Below, piece after piece: positions 8,287-16,786 of a stretch of DNA of 64,000 bases. The notes under the pieces were generated by a model. That model was not told the origin of the DNA. It saw only the letters and a program-made list of their open reading frames with translations, and ran no database searches. The stretch is taken from NCBI GenBank assembly GCA_009695095.1, contig SIBQ01000008.1, forward strand, positions 1-64,000. The letters are read 5' to 3'. Numbering within the stretch: the first letter of the stretch is position 1; each line of letters opens with the position of its first letter. The stretch is from Lacunisphaera sp. (GTDB lineage: Bacteria; Verrucomicrobiota; Verrucomicrobiia; Opitutales; Opitutaceae). The translations under genes and the position numbers were made by a program.

Positions 8287-10437
8287 ATGAAACTGCCCCG
8301 CCTGCTTTTCCTGCTGCTCGCCCTGCCGTCGCTGCTCTCCGCCACCGAGTCCTCGCCCGTGAAGAAGGGCGCCGTGACGGTCTCATTGGTTTCCGACGCG
8401 GCGGCCATCGAGCCGGGCAAATCCTTCACCGTCGCGTTGCACATGCGGCACGACCCGCACTGGCACAGCTACTGGATCGCCCCCGGCACGGGTTACGCTA
8501 CCTCGCTGAACTGGACACTGCCCGCCGGTTTCAAGGCCGGTGAGATCCAGTGGCCTGTGCCGCATGTCGTGAAGGACACGTCCGGCAAGATCACCGGCAA
8601 CGGCTACGAGGCGGAGAACTACCTTTTGGTGGAAGTGACGCCGCCGGCCGCGCTCGCGCCGGGCACCGAGGTCAAGCTGTCGGCCGTGGCCGAGTGGCTC
8701 ATGTGCATGGACGTCTGCATGCCAGGTGAGGCAAAGCTGGAACTTACCCTTCCGGTAGCCGCCACGACCCAGGCCGATGCCAAGTGGACCCCGGCCATCG
8801 CGGAAACACGCGCCAAGCTGCCCGCTGCGCGCACCGGGTGGAATATCACGGCCTCGCATAACGCCACGACCGCCACGCTGCGGCTCACGCCCAAGTCCAG
8901 CACGACGCACCAGCCGGCGGATTTGCACTTCTTCGCCAGTGACGCCTTCACTGATTACGCCAGACCACAGGGCATCACGCGGGAAAACGACACCTGGATC
9001 ATCACCGCTCTCCTCGATGCCGCCGCTGACAGGAACTCCGCACGCCTCACCGGCGTGCTCGCCTCGTCCAACGGCTGGTCCGCTGGCTCCGGCTACGACG
9101 GCCTCGTCATCGACGCGCCGCTTGAGGTCGGGCGCGTTGCCCCCTACGCGTCGTCTTCGGATCCTCAGGTTTCAGGTCTCATGTCTCCGCCCTCCACGAG
9201 TTCCCTCCTGGGAACCCTCCTCCTCGCCTTCGTCAGCGGCATGATCCTCAACCTCATGCCGTGCGTCTTCCCGGTGCTTGGCATCAAGATTCTCGGTTTC
9301 GTCAACCAATCGGGCAGTGATCGCAAAAAAATCACCCTGCACGGTCTGGTCTTCGCGTCAGGGGCGCTGCTCTCGTTCTGGGTGCTGGCCGGGGTGCTGC
9401 TCGCCTTGCGCGCCGGCGGAACGCAGCTCGGTTGGGGCTTCCAGCTGCAGTCGTCCGGCTTCGTTTTCGGCATGGCGGTGTTCATGCTCATCTTCGCGCT
9501 CAACCTGAGCGGGCTCTTCGAGATCGGTCTGGCCGCCACCGGCGCCGGAGGCCGTTTGCAAATGAAGGAAGGTTTCGTCGGTTCGTTCTTCACCGGCGCG
9601 CTTGCCACCCTCGTCGCCACGCCGTGCAGCGCGCCGTTCCTCGCTCCTGCGCTCGGCGCCGCGCTCTCGCTCCCGGCGCTTTCGTCCTTCATGGTGTTCA
9701 CCGCCATCGCCTTCGGGCTCGCCCTGCCCTACCTGCTGCTCTCGATCTTCCCGGCGGCCATCAAACTCCTGCCCCAGCCGGGCGCGTGGATGGAAACGTT
9801 CAAGCAGTTCATGGCCTTCCCGCTCTATGCCACGGTCGGCTGGCTGCTCTGGGTACTGGCCGCGCAAACCAAAGACGATGACAACGGCCTGCTGCTGATT
9901 GTCTTTGGCTTCGTGCTCGTGGCGATGGCCGCATGGGCCTACGGACGCTTCGGTCAGGCCCATGGCCACCCAAGCAGACAAATGTTCGGTCGCGTTTTTG
10001 CCGCGGCCCTGCTGGCTGGCGGGCTTTACGCCGGCTGGCCGAAGGCGGCGCCGGCCGTTCCGACCGACGGCAGCTACCAGGTTATCTGGGAAAAATGGAG
10101 CCCCGAGGCCATTGCCGCCGCGCAAGCCGCCGGAAAATTTGTCTACGTGGATTTCACCGCGCGCTGGTGCGCCACCTGCCAGACCAACAAGGCCGTCGTC
10201 TTTCACTCCGCCGGGGTGCTGGCCGAATTGCAGAAAAAGAAAGTCGCGCTCCTGCGGGGCGACTGGACCAACCGTGACCCGCTGATCACGGCCGAGCTCG
10301 CGCGCTGGAACCGTTCCGCCGTGCCGTTCAACCTGATCTACGCCCCCGGCAAGCTCGACCCGGTGATTCTGCCCGAATTGCTCACACCGGACCGGATACT
10401 CGCGGCGTTTGCCTCCATTGCGCGCAGTGAGAAATGA
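8287..10437 (+). CDS. DsbD/ScsB-type thiol:disulfide interchange protein
   Basis: A 716-residue protein carrying reducing power across the inner membrane to periplasmic thiol proteins. Residues 1-19 are a signal peptide. An N-terminal periplasmic DsbD-alpha-like domain has the redox pair WLMCMDVCMPGE (near 140-147). The membrane domain begins near 305 and contains LNLMPCVFPVLG and VATPCSAPFLAP, the two conserved membrane cysteines. A C-terminal thioredoxin-like domain carries ARWCATCQTN (near 622). The complete Cys-Cys relay is therefore present. The linker around residues 293-299 contains an in-frame copy of a dispersed repeat (QVSG). Transcribed alone, divergently from the HD gene. Confidence 0.92.
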   Translation: MKLPRLLFLLLALPSLLSATESSPVKKGAVTVSLVSDAAAIEPGKSFTVALHMRHDPHWHSYWIAPGTGYATSLNWTLPAGFKAGEIQWPVPHVVKDTSGKITGNGYEAENYLLVEVTPPAALAPGTEVKLSAVAEWLMCMDVCMPGEAKLELTLPVAATTQADAKWTPAIAETRAKLPAARTGWNITASHNATTATLRLTPKSSTTHQPADLHFFASDAFTDYARPQGITRENDTWIITALLDAAADRNSARLTGVLASSNGWSAGSGYDGLVIDAPLEVGRVAPYASSSDPQVSGLMSPPSTSSLLGTLLLAFVSGMILNLMPCVFPVLGIKILGFVNQSGSDRKKITLHGLVFASGALLSFWVLAGVLLALRAGGTQLGWGFQLQSSGFVFGMAVFMLIFALNLSGLFEIGLAATGAGGRLQMKEGFVGSFFTGALATLVATPCSAPFLAPALGAALSLPALSSFMVFTAIAFGLALPYLLLSIFPAAIKLLPQPGAWMETFKQFMAFPLYATVGWLLWVLAAQTKDDDNGLLLIVFGFVLVAMAAWAYGRFGQAHGHPSRQMFGRVFAAALLAGGLYAGWPKAAPAVPTDGSYQVIWEKWSPEAIAAAQAAGKFVYVDFTARWCATCQTNKAVVFHSAGVLAELQKKKVALLRGDWTNRDPLITAELARWNRSAVPFNLIYAPGKLDPVILPELLTPDRILAAFASIARSEK
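9164..9183. repeat. CAGGTTTCAGG-type repeat inside dsbD
   Basis: CTCAGGTTTCAGGTCTCATG lies in the linker between the periplasmic and membrane domains of the DsbD-like protein and encodes QVSGLM. The same core occurs, partly doubled, at the start of nuoD (59668-59700). Confidence 0.5.
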
Positions 10438-10476
10438 GGACAAACGCCAGGCCCACAGCAGTGGGCAGCGGTGCGG

Positions 10477-10635
10477 TTAATCTGCTCCCTGCCGAAAGCG
10501 CTCGAGGATGAGTGGAATGGCCTCCGCGATCTGCGCCGGCGTGACATGCTGGACGTAATACGCCTGCAGCTGCGCGCGATATTGCGCGAGATAGGCCTGG
10601 GACTGCGTCACAAGCGCGTCGGCCGCGGCGCTCAC
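10477..10635 (-). CDS. Small 52-residue protein translationally coupled to the formylglycine-generating enzyme
   Basis: GTG 10635 overlaps the TGA of the upstream enzyme gene in a GTGA quartet, a classic coupling arrangement. The product begins MSAAADALVTQSQAYLAQY and ends LILERFRQGAD. It is predicted fully helical and amphipathic, with no signal peptide, membrane segment or Cys. I do not recognise the family. Coupling to a formylglycine-generating enzyme suggests a partner or chaperone role, but this is inference from position alone. Alternatively the frame is a chance extension, though it has no stop over 52 codons and looks protein-like. Confidence 0.5.
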   Translation of the reverse strand: MSAAADALVTQSQAYLAQYRAQLQAYYVQHVTPAQIAEAIPLILERFRQGAD

Positions 10636-11573
10636 GAATCCCGCACGCAGCGGAAGCCGAGATTGGCCGTGCTGCTGTCCGGCGTGTTGCTGGAGCGGGC
10701 GTCGGTGCGATAACGGTTGCAGTAGCTCGCGTGGCACAGGTAGCTCCCGCCGCGCATCACCCGTCGCTCGCCGGTTGCCGGCCCGAGGGGATGCTCGCGC
10801 GGCCCGACCCGGTAGTAGCCGGAATCAAACCAGTCCCAGCACCACTCCCAGACGTTGCCGGTCATGTTATGGAGGCCGTGACCGTTGGACTTGAAACTTT
10901 TTGCCGGCGCCGGCCCGTAGAAGCCGTCGGCACAGGAATTGTGCGCGGGAAACTCGCCCTGCCAGACGTTCATCAGGTGCCGGCCGGCCGGCTCGAGTTC
11001 ATCGCCCCAAGGAAAACGCTTTTGCACCAGCCCGCCGCGCGCGGCGCATTCCCACTCAGCTTCCGTCGGCAGCCGCTTCCCCGCCCACGCGGCATAAGCC
11101 CGCGCGTCATGCCACGACACATGGATTACGGGATGATCCCAGCGTTGCTTGATGTTCGTGCCCGGGCCCTCGGGATGGCGCCAGGTCGCGCCATCCACGC
11201 GGCACCACCATTCGCTGCCGAGTACGCGCAACCGTACCGCCGTCTCCTGCTGCCTCGGGGTCAGGTGGCCGTAAAACACAAAGCTCCAGCCAAACCGCTC
11301 GGCCTCGGTCTTGTAGCGGGTCGCGTTCACGAAGGCATTGAACTGCTCGTTCGTCACGCAAGTGGCATCGATGAAAAAAACCTCAAGCCACACCGGATGC
11401 GCCGGGCCCTCGCCGTCCGCGGCAAAACCGTAGTCACCGTCCGTCCCCATCAAAAACTCGCCGCCGGGAATGGACCGCATGCCCTCGGTCGAACCGGTGC
11501 GCACCCGCTCGAACCCGTCGCCGCCGATGGTCGGTGGTGCTGCCAGTATGCGTCCGGGCGCGCAGCAGGTCAT
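10632..11573 (-). CDS. Formylglycine-generating enzyme (sulfatase-modifying factor)
   Basis: A 313-residue FGE that would convert the active-site Cys of type I sulfatases to formylglycine. Diagnostic features are GGEFLMGTD near the N-terminus, LPTEAEWECAARGG, NVWEWCWDWF, and the active-site segment RGGSYLCHASYCNRYR with both copper-binding/catalytic cysteines, distinguishing true FGEs from other SUMF-domain proteins. ATG 11573 (MTCCAPGR) is chosen because this Cys-Cys N-terminus is typical of bacterial FGEs; an open frame upstream is low complexity. No sulfatase gene lies in the window, so the substrate is elsewhere. Downstream is a coupled 52-residue ORF. Confidence 0.9.
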   Translation of the reverse strand: MTCCAPGRILAAPPTIGGDGFERVRTGSTEGMRSIPGGEFLMGTDGDYGFAADGEGPAHPVWLEVFFIDATCVTNEQFNAFVNATRYKTEAERFGWSFVFYGHLTPRQQETAVRLRVLGSEWWCRVDGATWRHPEGPGTNIKQRWDHPVIHVSWHDARAYAAWAGKRLPTEAEWECAARGGLVQKRFPWGDELEPAGRHLMNVWQGEFPAHNSCADGFYGPAPAKSFKSNGHGLHNMTGNVWEWCWDWFDSGYYRVGPREHPLGPATGERRVMRGGSYLCHASYCNRYRTDARSSNTPDSSTANLGFRCVRDS

Positions 11574-11675
11574 ATCATTTCGGTCGTTCAAGGGGAGCGG
11601 GGCGGGGGGGAAAATTCCCCGCGCAGGCCACGGTGGAAGATCCCGCATCATCCGGCTTGAACAGTCAAGGGGCGT

Positions 11676-11694
11676 GCCGGTCCCCGGCTTTTTT
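11676..11694 (+). terminator. Hairpin plus T6 just before the EamA transporter start
   Basis: GCCGG (11676-11680) pairs with CCGGC (11684-11688) and is followed by six T. It lies in the divergent spacer, only 39 bases upstream of the chosen TTG start on the same strand. That position fits a leader attenuator or the end of a short leader RNA. A chance hairpin is also possible. Confidence 0.35.
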
Positions 11695-11732
11695 CGTGCG
11701 TTTTGGGCCAAACCCCGCCTAGCTGTTCGGCC

Positions 11733-12575
11733 TTGAAAAATCCTGGTCACACCCGGGCGGTCGGCCTGCTGCTCGTCACCGCGCTTTGCTGGAGCCTGGC
11801 CGGCGTGCTGTTCAAGTTTGTGCCCTGGCCGCCGCTCGCCGCTGGGGGTGGCCGCGGGCTCATCGCCGCGGTTTTCCTGCTGCTCGTGCGCGGCCGCTCG
11901 CTGCGCTTCACATGGTCGCCCCTGCAACTCGGCACCGCCGTCGCCTACGCGGGCTGCACCGTCCTGTTTGCCGCGGCCAACAAGCTCACCACGGCGGCCA
12001 ATGCCGTCTTGCTCCAATACACCGCCCCCGTTTGGATCGCGTTGTTCGGCGCCTGGCTGCTAGGCGAACGCTCCACGCTCGGCGACTGGGTGACCATCGT
12101 GGTGGCTTTTGCCGGCTTGGGCGTATTTCTCTATGACGGGTTGCAACTGAACAACCTGCCGGGCATTGTCGTCGCAAGCGCCAGCGGGGTGTGTTTTGCC
12201 GCGATGATCATGCTGCTGCGCAAGCAGAAGGACGGCTCCCCTCTCGAGTCGGTCATCCTCGGAAACCTGCTCGGCTTTCTCATCGGCCTGCCCGCCATGT
12301 GGTCCGCTCCGCCTCTGCCGGCGGGCGGCGTGGTCGCCCTGCTGTTGCTTGGCGTGGTGCAGCTCGGCGTCCCGTATCTGTTTTATGCCCGGGCCATCAA
12401 GGAGGTGACGGCGCTCGAGGCCGTGCTCATCCCGGTCATCGAGCCGATCCTCAACCCGGTCTGGGTGATGCTCGCCGTGGGCGAGAAACCCAGCCCGCTG
12501 GCACTTCTGGGCGGGGTGATTGTCGTTGGTTCGGTCACGTGGCGCGCGGTGGCCGCCATCCGCCGCGCCGCTTGA
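11733..12575 (+). CDS. EamA-family (DMT superfamily) metabolite transporter
   Basis: About 280 residues with two EamA repeats of five hydrophobic helices each, the standard drug/metabolite transporter layout of the inner membrane. The first repeat begins VGLLLVTALCWSLAGVLFK and the second near PGIVVASASGVCFAAMIML. A conserved VLIPVIEPILNPVWVML helix lies near the end. Substrate cannot be inferred. The start is uncertain: TTG 11733 (MKNPGHTR) fits homologues, TTG 11703 is also possible, and neither has a good Shine-Dalgarno sequence. A hydrolase fragment follows after 8 bases. Confidence 0.82.
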   Translation: MKNPGHTRAVGLLLVTALCWSLAGVLFKFVPWPPLAAGGGRGLIAAVFLLLVRGRSLRFTWSPLQLGTAVAYAGCTVLFAAANKLTTAANAVLLQYTAPVWIALFGAWLLGERSTLGDWVTIVVAFAGLGVFLYDGLQLNNLPGIVVASASGVCFAAMIMLLRKQKDGSPLESVILGNLLGFLIGLPAMWSAPPLPAGGVVALLLLGVVQLGVPYLFYARAIKEVTALEAVLIPVIEPILNPVWVMLAVGEKPSPLALLGGVIVVGSVTWRAVAAIRRAA

Positions 12576-12583
12576 TCAAATCC

Positions 12584-13180
12584 ATGCCGCGCCTTCTGCT
12601 TCTCTTGTTGCTCATGCTGCCTGCCACCAACGTCCGCGCCGAGCCCGGAGAGACGGTCATCCTGCTCCACGGCCTCGGCCGCTCGCCCTGGTCGTTCTGG
12701 CGCCTGCAGCAGGTGTTGCGGAGCGACAGCTACCAGGTGGTCAATGTCGCCTACCCTTCACGGCAGCAGACCATTGAGGATCTCAGCCGGGATTATCTCG
12801 CCCCGGTGATCGCCGCTCAAAGCTCTGCGTCGCGGCTCCATTTCGTGACCCACTCTCTCGGCGGCATCATGCTGCGCTGTTATCTGCGCGAGCATCCGGT
12901 GCCCGGCCTTGGCCGGGTGGTCATGCTCGCGCCGTCCAATGCCGGCAGCGAACTGGCCGACCGCCTGAAGCCGAACCGGCTTTATCGTGCCATCAACGGT
13001 CCTGCCGGACAACAACTTGAGACCGACGGCATGCCGCGCGCCTTGGGCCCGTGGCCCGCCGGTGCGCAGGCGTGGAACCTGGCGCAATCCGGGCGGCGCC
13101 ACGCTGCGGCCGGGTCGCGCCACCCCGCTGTGGAACCAGCTGGTGGCCGAGGTGCGGCCCTTGCTCAAGCGGAGGGGTGA
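12584..13180 (+). pseudogene. Alpha/beta hydrolase, N-terminal part only, fused to foreign sequence
   Basis: The first about 160 residues are an exported lipase-like hydrolase: signal peptide 1-20, oxyanion segment VILLHGLGRSPWSF, nucleophile elbow THSLGG, and VVMLAPSNAGSE. Homology runs to MPRALGPWPAG near 13060 and then stops. The remaining 40 residues are antisense-like translation of the helix-turn-helix gene that begins there. The catalytic Asp and His normally lie downstream and are missing, so the product cannot be an active hydrolase. The junction looks like a deletion joining two genes. Confidence 0.7.
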
Positions 13181-13328
13181 GAAAGCCCAGCTCGCGCGGT
13201 TGCTCGGCGTGCATCGCCAGGCGGTGAACGAATATTTCGTCAGCTAAACGCGCATGCCAGATGCCGAGCGCACTTTGCTGCTGCAGGAGTGGCTGCAAGC
13301 CCGCCGGAAAAACAAGCGGTTGAGCTAA
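13062..13328 (+). pseudogene. Helix-turn-helix DNA-binding protein remnant with in-frame stop
   Basis: In this frame the sequence reads RATPLWNQLVAEVRPLLKRR, then EKAQLARLLGVHRQAVNEYF, a helix-turn-helix (QLARLLGVHRQAVNEY). An in-frame TAA follows at 13245, and then RMPDAERTLLLQEWLQARR to a TAA at 13326. The part after the stop continues the expected protein, so a full-length gene has been interrupted. The 5' end merges into the truncated hydrolase and the original start is unclear (GTG 13062 is the first in-frame candidate). Confidence 0.6.
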
Positions 13329-13353
13329 CCCGTAATGTCAACTAATAGTATAC

Positions 13354-14337
13354 TTAGGCTCGAGATCCGGCTGGTGTTTCCGGCGGCGGCTTGAGCTGGA
13401 TGAGCAAGTTGGCGAGGGTGACGAGCCCGCCGCCGAGCAGCAGGTGCCACGTGAGCTGCTCGTTCGCATAATTGAACCCGGCCCAGGCGGAAAACAGGGC
13501 GGGCAGGAACAGCGCCATGAGCGAAGCGAACACGGGCTCGATGCAGTAAAGAAGCCCGGCCTCCGTCGCCTTGATTTTTGGCTGCCAGCGGTTCATCAGG
13601 ATGAATGAACCGAGGGTGCAGAACAGCGTGAGCAGCAGTGTAAACCCGAGCCAGGGCGCCGAGGTCCACGGTATGAGTAGGGCGGCGGGGGTGGGCGCCG
13701 TGCCCCAGGCCATCACGGCGAAGACCACGGCCTCCGTGCCGAACATGGCCAGCGTGACCGGCAGCGCCCGGTTGTCGGCGTATTCCTTCTGCCCCAGCAC
13801 CATGATCTGCATCATAAAGAAAACGGAACTGAACAGCGTCTCCCATTCACCGCGGCCGAGGTTCAGGCCGCGGAAATCAACACGCCCCAGCACCGCCACG
13901 CCCGCCAGCACCAGCCCGCCGCTCAACCAGACCACCGCCGGTGGCCAGCGTCGCAGGCGCAGCGCGATATAAGCCGGGATCATGATGGCATAGAGCTGGG
14001 TGAGGAAGGCGGAGGTTGATACCGAGGTGAATTGCAGCCCGTCGTTCTGGAACAGCATACCGGCCCCCGCCGTGAGGCCGAGCAGCGCGCCCTGCTTGAT
14101 TTCGAGACGCGTCAGTGTGCCGAGTTTCGGCCCGAGCACCAGGCCCAGCACAATCGCGGCGAGGATAAAGCGCGGCGCAATGGTGCAGGCCGTGACAAAC
14201 CAGGTGCCGCTCCCCGGCAGCACCAGCTGGTGCGCGAGCCCGATCGCCTTGATGAGCGGGAGGCTCAGCCCCCAGAATAAATTGACGAGCAGGAGCATCA
14301 GCACGGCCTGCGTGTGGACTGAGCGTTTGGAAAACAT
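13354..14337 (-). CDS. EamA-family (DMT) transporter, second copy
   Basis: A 327-residue ten-helix transporter with an N-terminal EamA repeat (AVLMLLLVNLFWGLSLPLIK) and a second repeat beginning WETLFSSVFFMMQIMVLG. A conserved LLYCIEPVFASLMALF helix lies near 270. It is distinct from the EamA protein at 11733, being longer and with a larger loop after helix two. ATG 14337 (MFSKRSVHTQ) is preferred over an upstream in-frame start. Substrate unknown. It is monocistronic, with a SWIB gene and its terminator upstream. Confidence 0.85.
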   Translation of the reverse strand: MFSKRSVHTQAVLMLLLVNLFWGLSLPLIKAIGLAHQLVLPGSGTWFVTACTIAPRFILAAIVLGLVLGPKLGTLTRLEIKQGALLGLTAGAGMLFQNDGLQFTSVSTSAFLTQLYAIMIPAYIALRLRRWPPAVVWLSGGLVLAGVAVLGRVDFRGLNLGRGEWETLFSSVFFMMQIMVLGQKEYADNRALPVTLAMFGTEAVVFAVMAWGTAPTPAALLIPWTSAPWLGFTLLLTLFCTLGSFILMNRWQPKIKATEAGLLYCIEPVFASLMALFLPALFSAWAGFNYANEQLTWHLLLGGGLVTLANLLIQLKPPPETPAGSRA

Positions 14338-14355
14338 GGGGCATAATCGACCGCT

Positions 14356-14384
14356 TGTCATGCGGAGCCACGCTCAGAATGACC
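14356..14384. repeat. Short copy of the GTCATNCNGAGC...GCTCAGAATGAC repeat
   Basis: TTGTCATGCGGAGCCACGCT and the following CAGAATGACC form a compact version of the element at 27601-27690: GTCAT...GGAGC at the left and CGCTCAGAATGAC at the right. It lies in the spacer upstream of the transporter gene. Confidence 0.5.
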
Positions 14385-14418
14385 GTTTCAAAGCGCTTTA
14401 CCGGCGAGCCCGCCCGGC

Positions 14419-14453
14419 AAAACAAAACTGCCGCGGATTGATCCGAGGCAGTT
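14419..14453 (-). terminator. Intrinsic terminator of the SWIB gene
   Basis: On the minus strand AACTGCC, one mismatch, CGGAT pairs with ATCCG, then GGCAGTT around a two-base loop, giving a 12-bp stem with one mismatch, followed by TTGTTTT. It begins about 28 bases downstream of the SWIB stop codon. Confidence 0.7.
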
Positions 14454-14480
14454 GCTGAAAGATTGCGAAGCGCGGAAGCC

Positions 14481-14747
14481 TCAGGAGACGTGTTTGCTGA
14501 CCAGCTTGGTCATGTCAAACATGCTGACCTGCGCCTTGCCACTGAAGACCACCTTCAGGGCGGCGTCCGCATTGATCATGCGGCGGTTCTTTTTGTCCTG
14601 GAGGCCATTCTTTTTAATGTAGACCCAGAGTTTCTTAGTGAGCTCAGTGCGGGGCAATGGGCTCGAGCCAACTACAGCGGCGAGCGCTGAGTCGGGCGTG
14701 ACCGGCTTCATGAAAGCGGCGTTTGGAGTACGGGACGATTTAGCCAT
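14481..14747 (-). CDS. SWIB/MDM2-domain protein
   Basis: An 88-residue protein consisting almost wholly of one SWIB domain: NAAFMKPVTPDSALAAVVG, LPRTELTKKLWVYIKKNGLQ, then DKKNRRMINADAALKVVF. SWIB domains belong to eukaryotic chromatin remodelling complexes but also occur as small basic proteins in Chlamydiae and Verrucomicrobia, where a role in nucleoid compaction or DNA topology is suspected. ATG 14747 (MAKSSRTPN) is chosen; an in-frame ATG five codons upstream also exists. It has its own terminator and is transcribed alone. Confidence 0.87.
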   Translation of the reverse strand: MAKSSRTPNAAFMKPVTPDSALAAVVGSSPLPRTELTKKLWVYIKKNGLQDKKNRRMINADAALKVVFSGKAQVSMFDMTKLVSKHVS

Positions 14748-14887
14748 AGTGCTATTCGTCATAGAACCCGTTTTATGCAACGCAACAATTTTCTAGAGGG
14801 AGAATCACTTTCCCAGATGGAAAATGCCCGATGATTTTGCCACAAATAGCCTTGCGGCTTTCCCGCCCACACCTCCACCGCGCCGGA

Positions 14888-16786
14888 TCACGCGGGTTCA
14901 TGCATCTGCACGAACAGCCGGTGAAGCGCGGCGTAGGGCCCGGCCTGCGCCAGCAAACCGGCATGCGTGCCGCGCTCGATGATGCGTCCCTGGTCCAGCA
15001 CCAGCACAAGGTCGGCGTGCCGGATGGTGCTCAGCCGGTGCGCCACGACGAAGCTGGTGCGCCCGCGCAGCAACTCGACCAACGCCTTCTGGAGCCGCGC
15101 CTCGGTAAGGGCGTCGATGGAGCTCGTCGCCTCGTCTAGGATGACGATGCGCGGGTCGGCGATCATCGCCCGGGTGAAGCAGACGAGCTGCCGCTGGCCG
15201 AGCGAAAGCCCCGCCCCCCGCTCGCCTACTTCCGTCGCAAACCCTTGCGGCAGCGTCTCAAGCAAATCCAGGCAGTCCAGCTGCCGGGCGGCCGCGCGCA
15301 CTTCCGCCTCGGTCGCATCCGGCTTCGCCAGCCGGATGTTTTCGAGCACAGTGCCTGTAAAAAGGAGGTTCTGTTGCTGCACCATCCCGGTCTGCCGGTG
15401 TAACGAATGGCTGGTGAGCGTGCGGATCTCCCGGCCGTCGATCCGCACCTCGCCGCGCGCCGCCAGGTAGAACTTGGCGACGAGGTTGATGATGGAGCTC
15501 TTGCCGCTGCCCGTATGCCCGACGAGCGCCACCATCTGCCCGGGTTCGACGGTAAAATTGATGTCGTGCAACACCGGTTTGTCCGGGTTGTAGCCGAAGG
15601 TCACCGACCGGAACTCGATCCGGGCGCCGGCCAGATCTGGAGCGCGGATAACCCCGCCCGTTTGGTCTGACCGCGGCGGGATCGTCGCAGCTCCAATATT
15701 TCCCCGCGGGTCCGGCAGGTCCGTAGCGGCGGGATCATCCTCCCACTCCGGCCGGACGTCGATGAGCCGGAAGACCCGCTCGGCGCCGGCCATCGCGATC
15801 AGGGCCTGGTTATACTGGTTGCCGATGATTGAGATGGGCGCGAAGAACTGGTTGGCGAGCAGGAAGAATGTGATCAGGTCGCCCATCGTCATGTCGCCGT
15901 TGAACACGCGCCAGCCGCCGAACATCAGCAGCGAGGCGACGAAGAACTGGCTGTTCAGCTCGAGCAGCGGCGTGAGGATCGCGGACGTGCGCGCCTGCGC
16001 GATGTTGTAGCGAGCGTGGTCTGACAGCAGCTGGCGGAACAGGCCGGCGTTCGTCTCCTGCCGTACAAAGCCCTGCGTCACGCGGATGCCTCTGACCGAC
16101 TCGGCGAGCGTCGCGGTGACGCGGCTGAAGCTCTCCTGCGACGCGCGGGAGTAATGGCTGAGCTTCACGCGGAAATGCCGGTTGAGCAGCCAGAGCACCG
16201 GCGCCATCGCCAGCACGACGAGGAACAGCACCCAGTCGGTCCACAGCATCACCGCCGCCGAGAAGATCATCGAGCCGAACTGGATGATGCTGACGAAGAG
16301 CACGTCTTGGATGCCGGTGCGCACCGCCTCCACGTCGCTCGTCACGCGGCCGATGATGCGGCCGATTTTCATGCGGTGGAAAAAACTCATCGGCTGCCGC
16401 AGCGTCTGCGCGAAGATGTCGGCGCGCAGGCCGTTCACGACCGTCTCGCCGATCTCCAGCGCGTAACGCTGGCGGAAATGGAACAGTCCGTCCGTCGACA
16501 GCGCGAGCAGGCCGTAGCCCGCCACGCCGAGCGCGATGCCCGCGAAGTCGCGGCCGGTGATGGGGCCCTTGATGATGAGCGACATCACCCAGCCCAGCGC
16601 CGGCAGCTGCGCCGAGCGGATGAGCGTCAGGACGGCCAGGGTCCAGACCTTGCCCTTGATGGGCGCGGTGAAGGTGAAGAGCCGGCGGATGAGGCCCCAC
16701 TCGAGCGGCTTCTGCAGCGCCTCGTCCTCGTCATCGCGCAGGCGGCGGACGAGGCCCAGGTCGTTGATTTTTCCCGGCGATGTCAT
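14888..16786 (-). CDS. ABC exporter half-transporter, canonical ATPase site subunit
   Basis: A 632-residue type I ABC exporter: six transmembrane helices (about 55-350), then a nucleotide-binding domain. Walker A is VGHTGSGKSS, the signature is the variant LSLGQRQL, and Walker B is RIVILDEATSSID with the catalytic Glu, followed by the H-loop VVAHRLST. ATG 16786 overlaps the stop of the preceding exporter gene by four bases (ATGA). Together they form a heterodimer of the BmrCD/TM287-288 type, probably exporting lipids or drugs. A poorly conserved insert near 365-395 separates the two domains. Confidence 0.92.
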   Translation of the reverse strand: MTSPGKINDLGLVRRLRDDEDEALQKPLEWGLIRRLFTFTAPIKGKVWTLAVLTLIRSAQLPALGWVMSLIIKGPITGRDFAGIALGVAGYGLLALSTDGLFHFRQRYALEIGETVVNGLRADIFAQTLRQPMSFFHRMKIGRIIGRVTSDVEAVRTGIQDVLFVSIIQFGSMIFSAAVMLWTDWVLFLVVLAMAPVLWLLNRHFRVKLSHYSRASQESFSRVTATLAESVRGIRVTQGFVRQETNAGLFRQLLSDHARYNIAQARTSAILTPLLELNSQFFVASLLMFGGWRVFNGDMTMGDLITFFLLANQFFAPISIIGNQYNQALIAMAGAERVFRLIDVRPEWEDDPAATDLPDPRGNIGAATIPPRSDQTGGVIRAPDLAGARIEFRSVTFGYNPDKPVLHDINFTVEPGQMVALVGHTGSGKSSIINLVAKFYLAARGEVRIDGREIRTLTSHSLHRQTGMVQQQNLLFTGTVLENIRLAKPDATEAEVRAAARQLDCLDLLETLPQGFATEVGERGAGLSLGQRQLVCFTRAMIADPRIVILDEATSSIDALTEARLQKALVELLRGRTSFVVAHRLSTIRHADLVLVLDQGRIIERGTHAGLLAQAGPYAALHRLFVQMHEPA

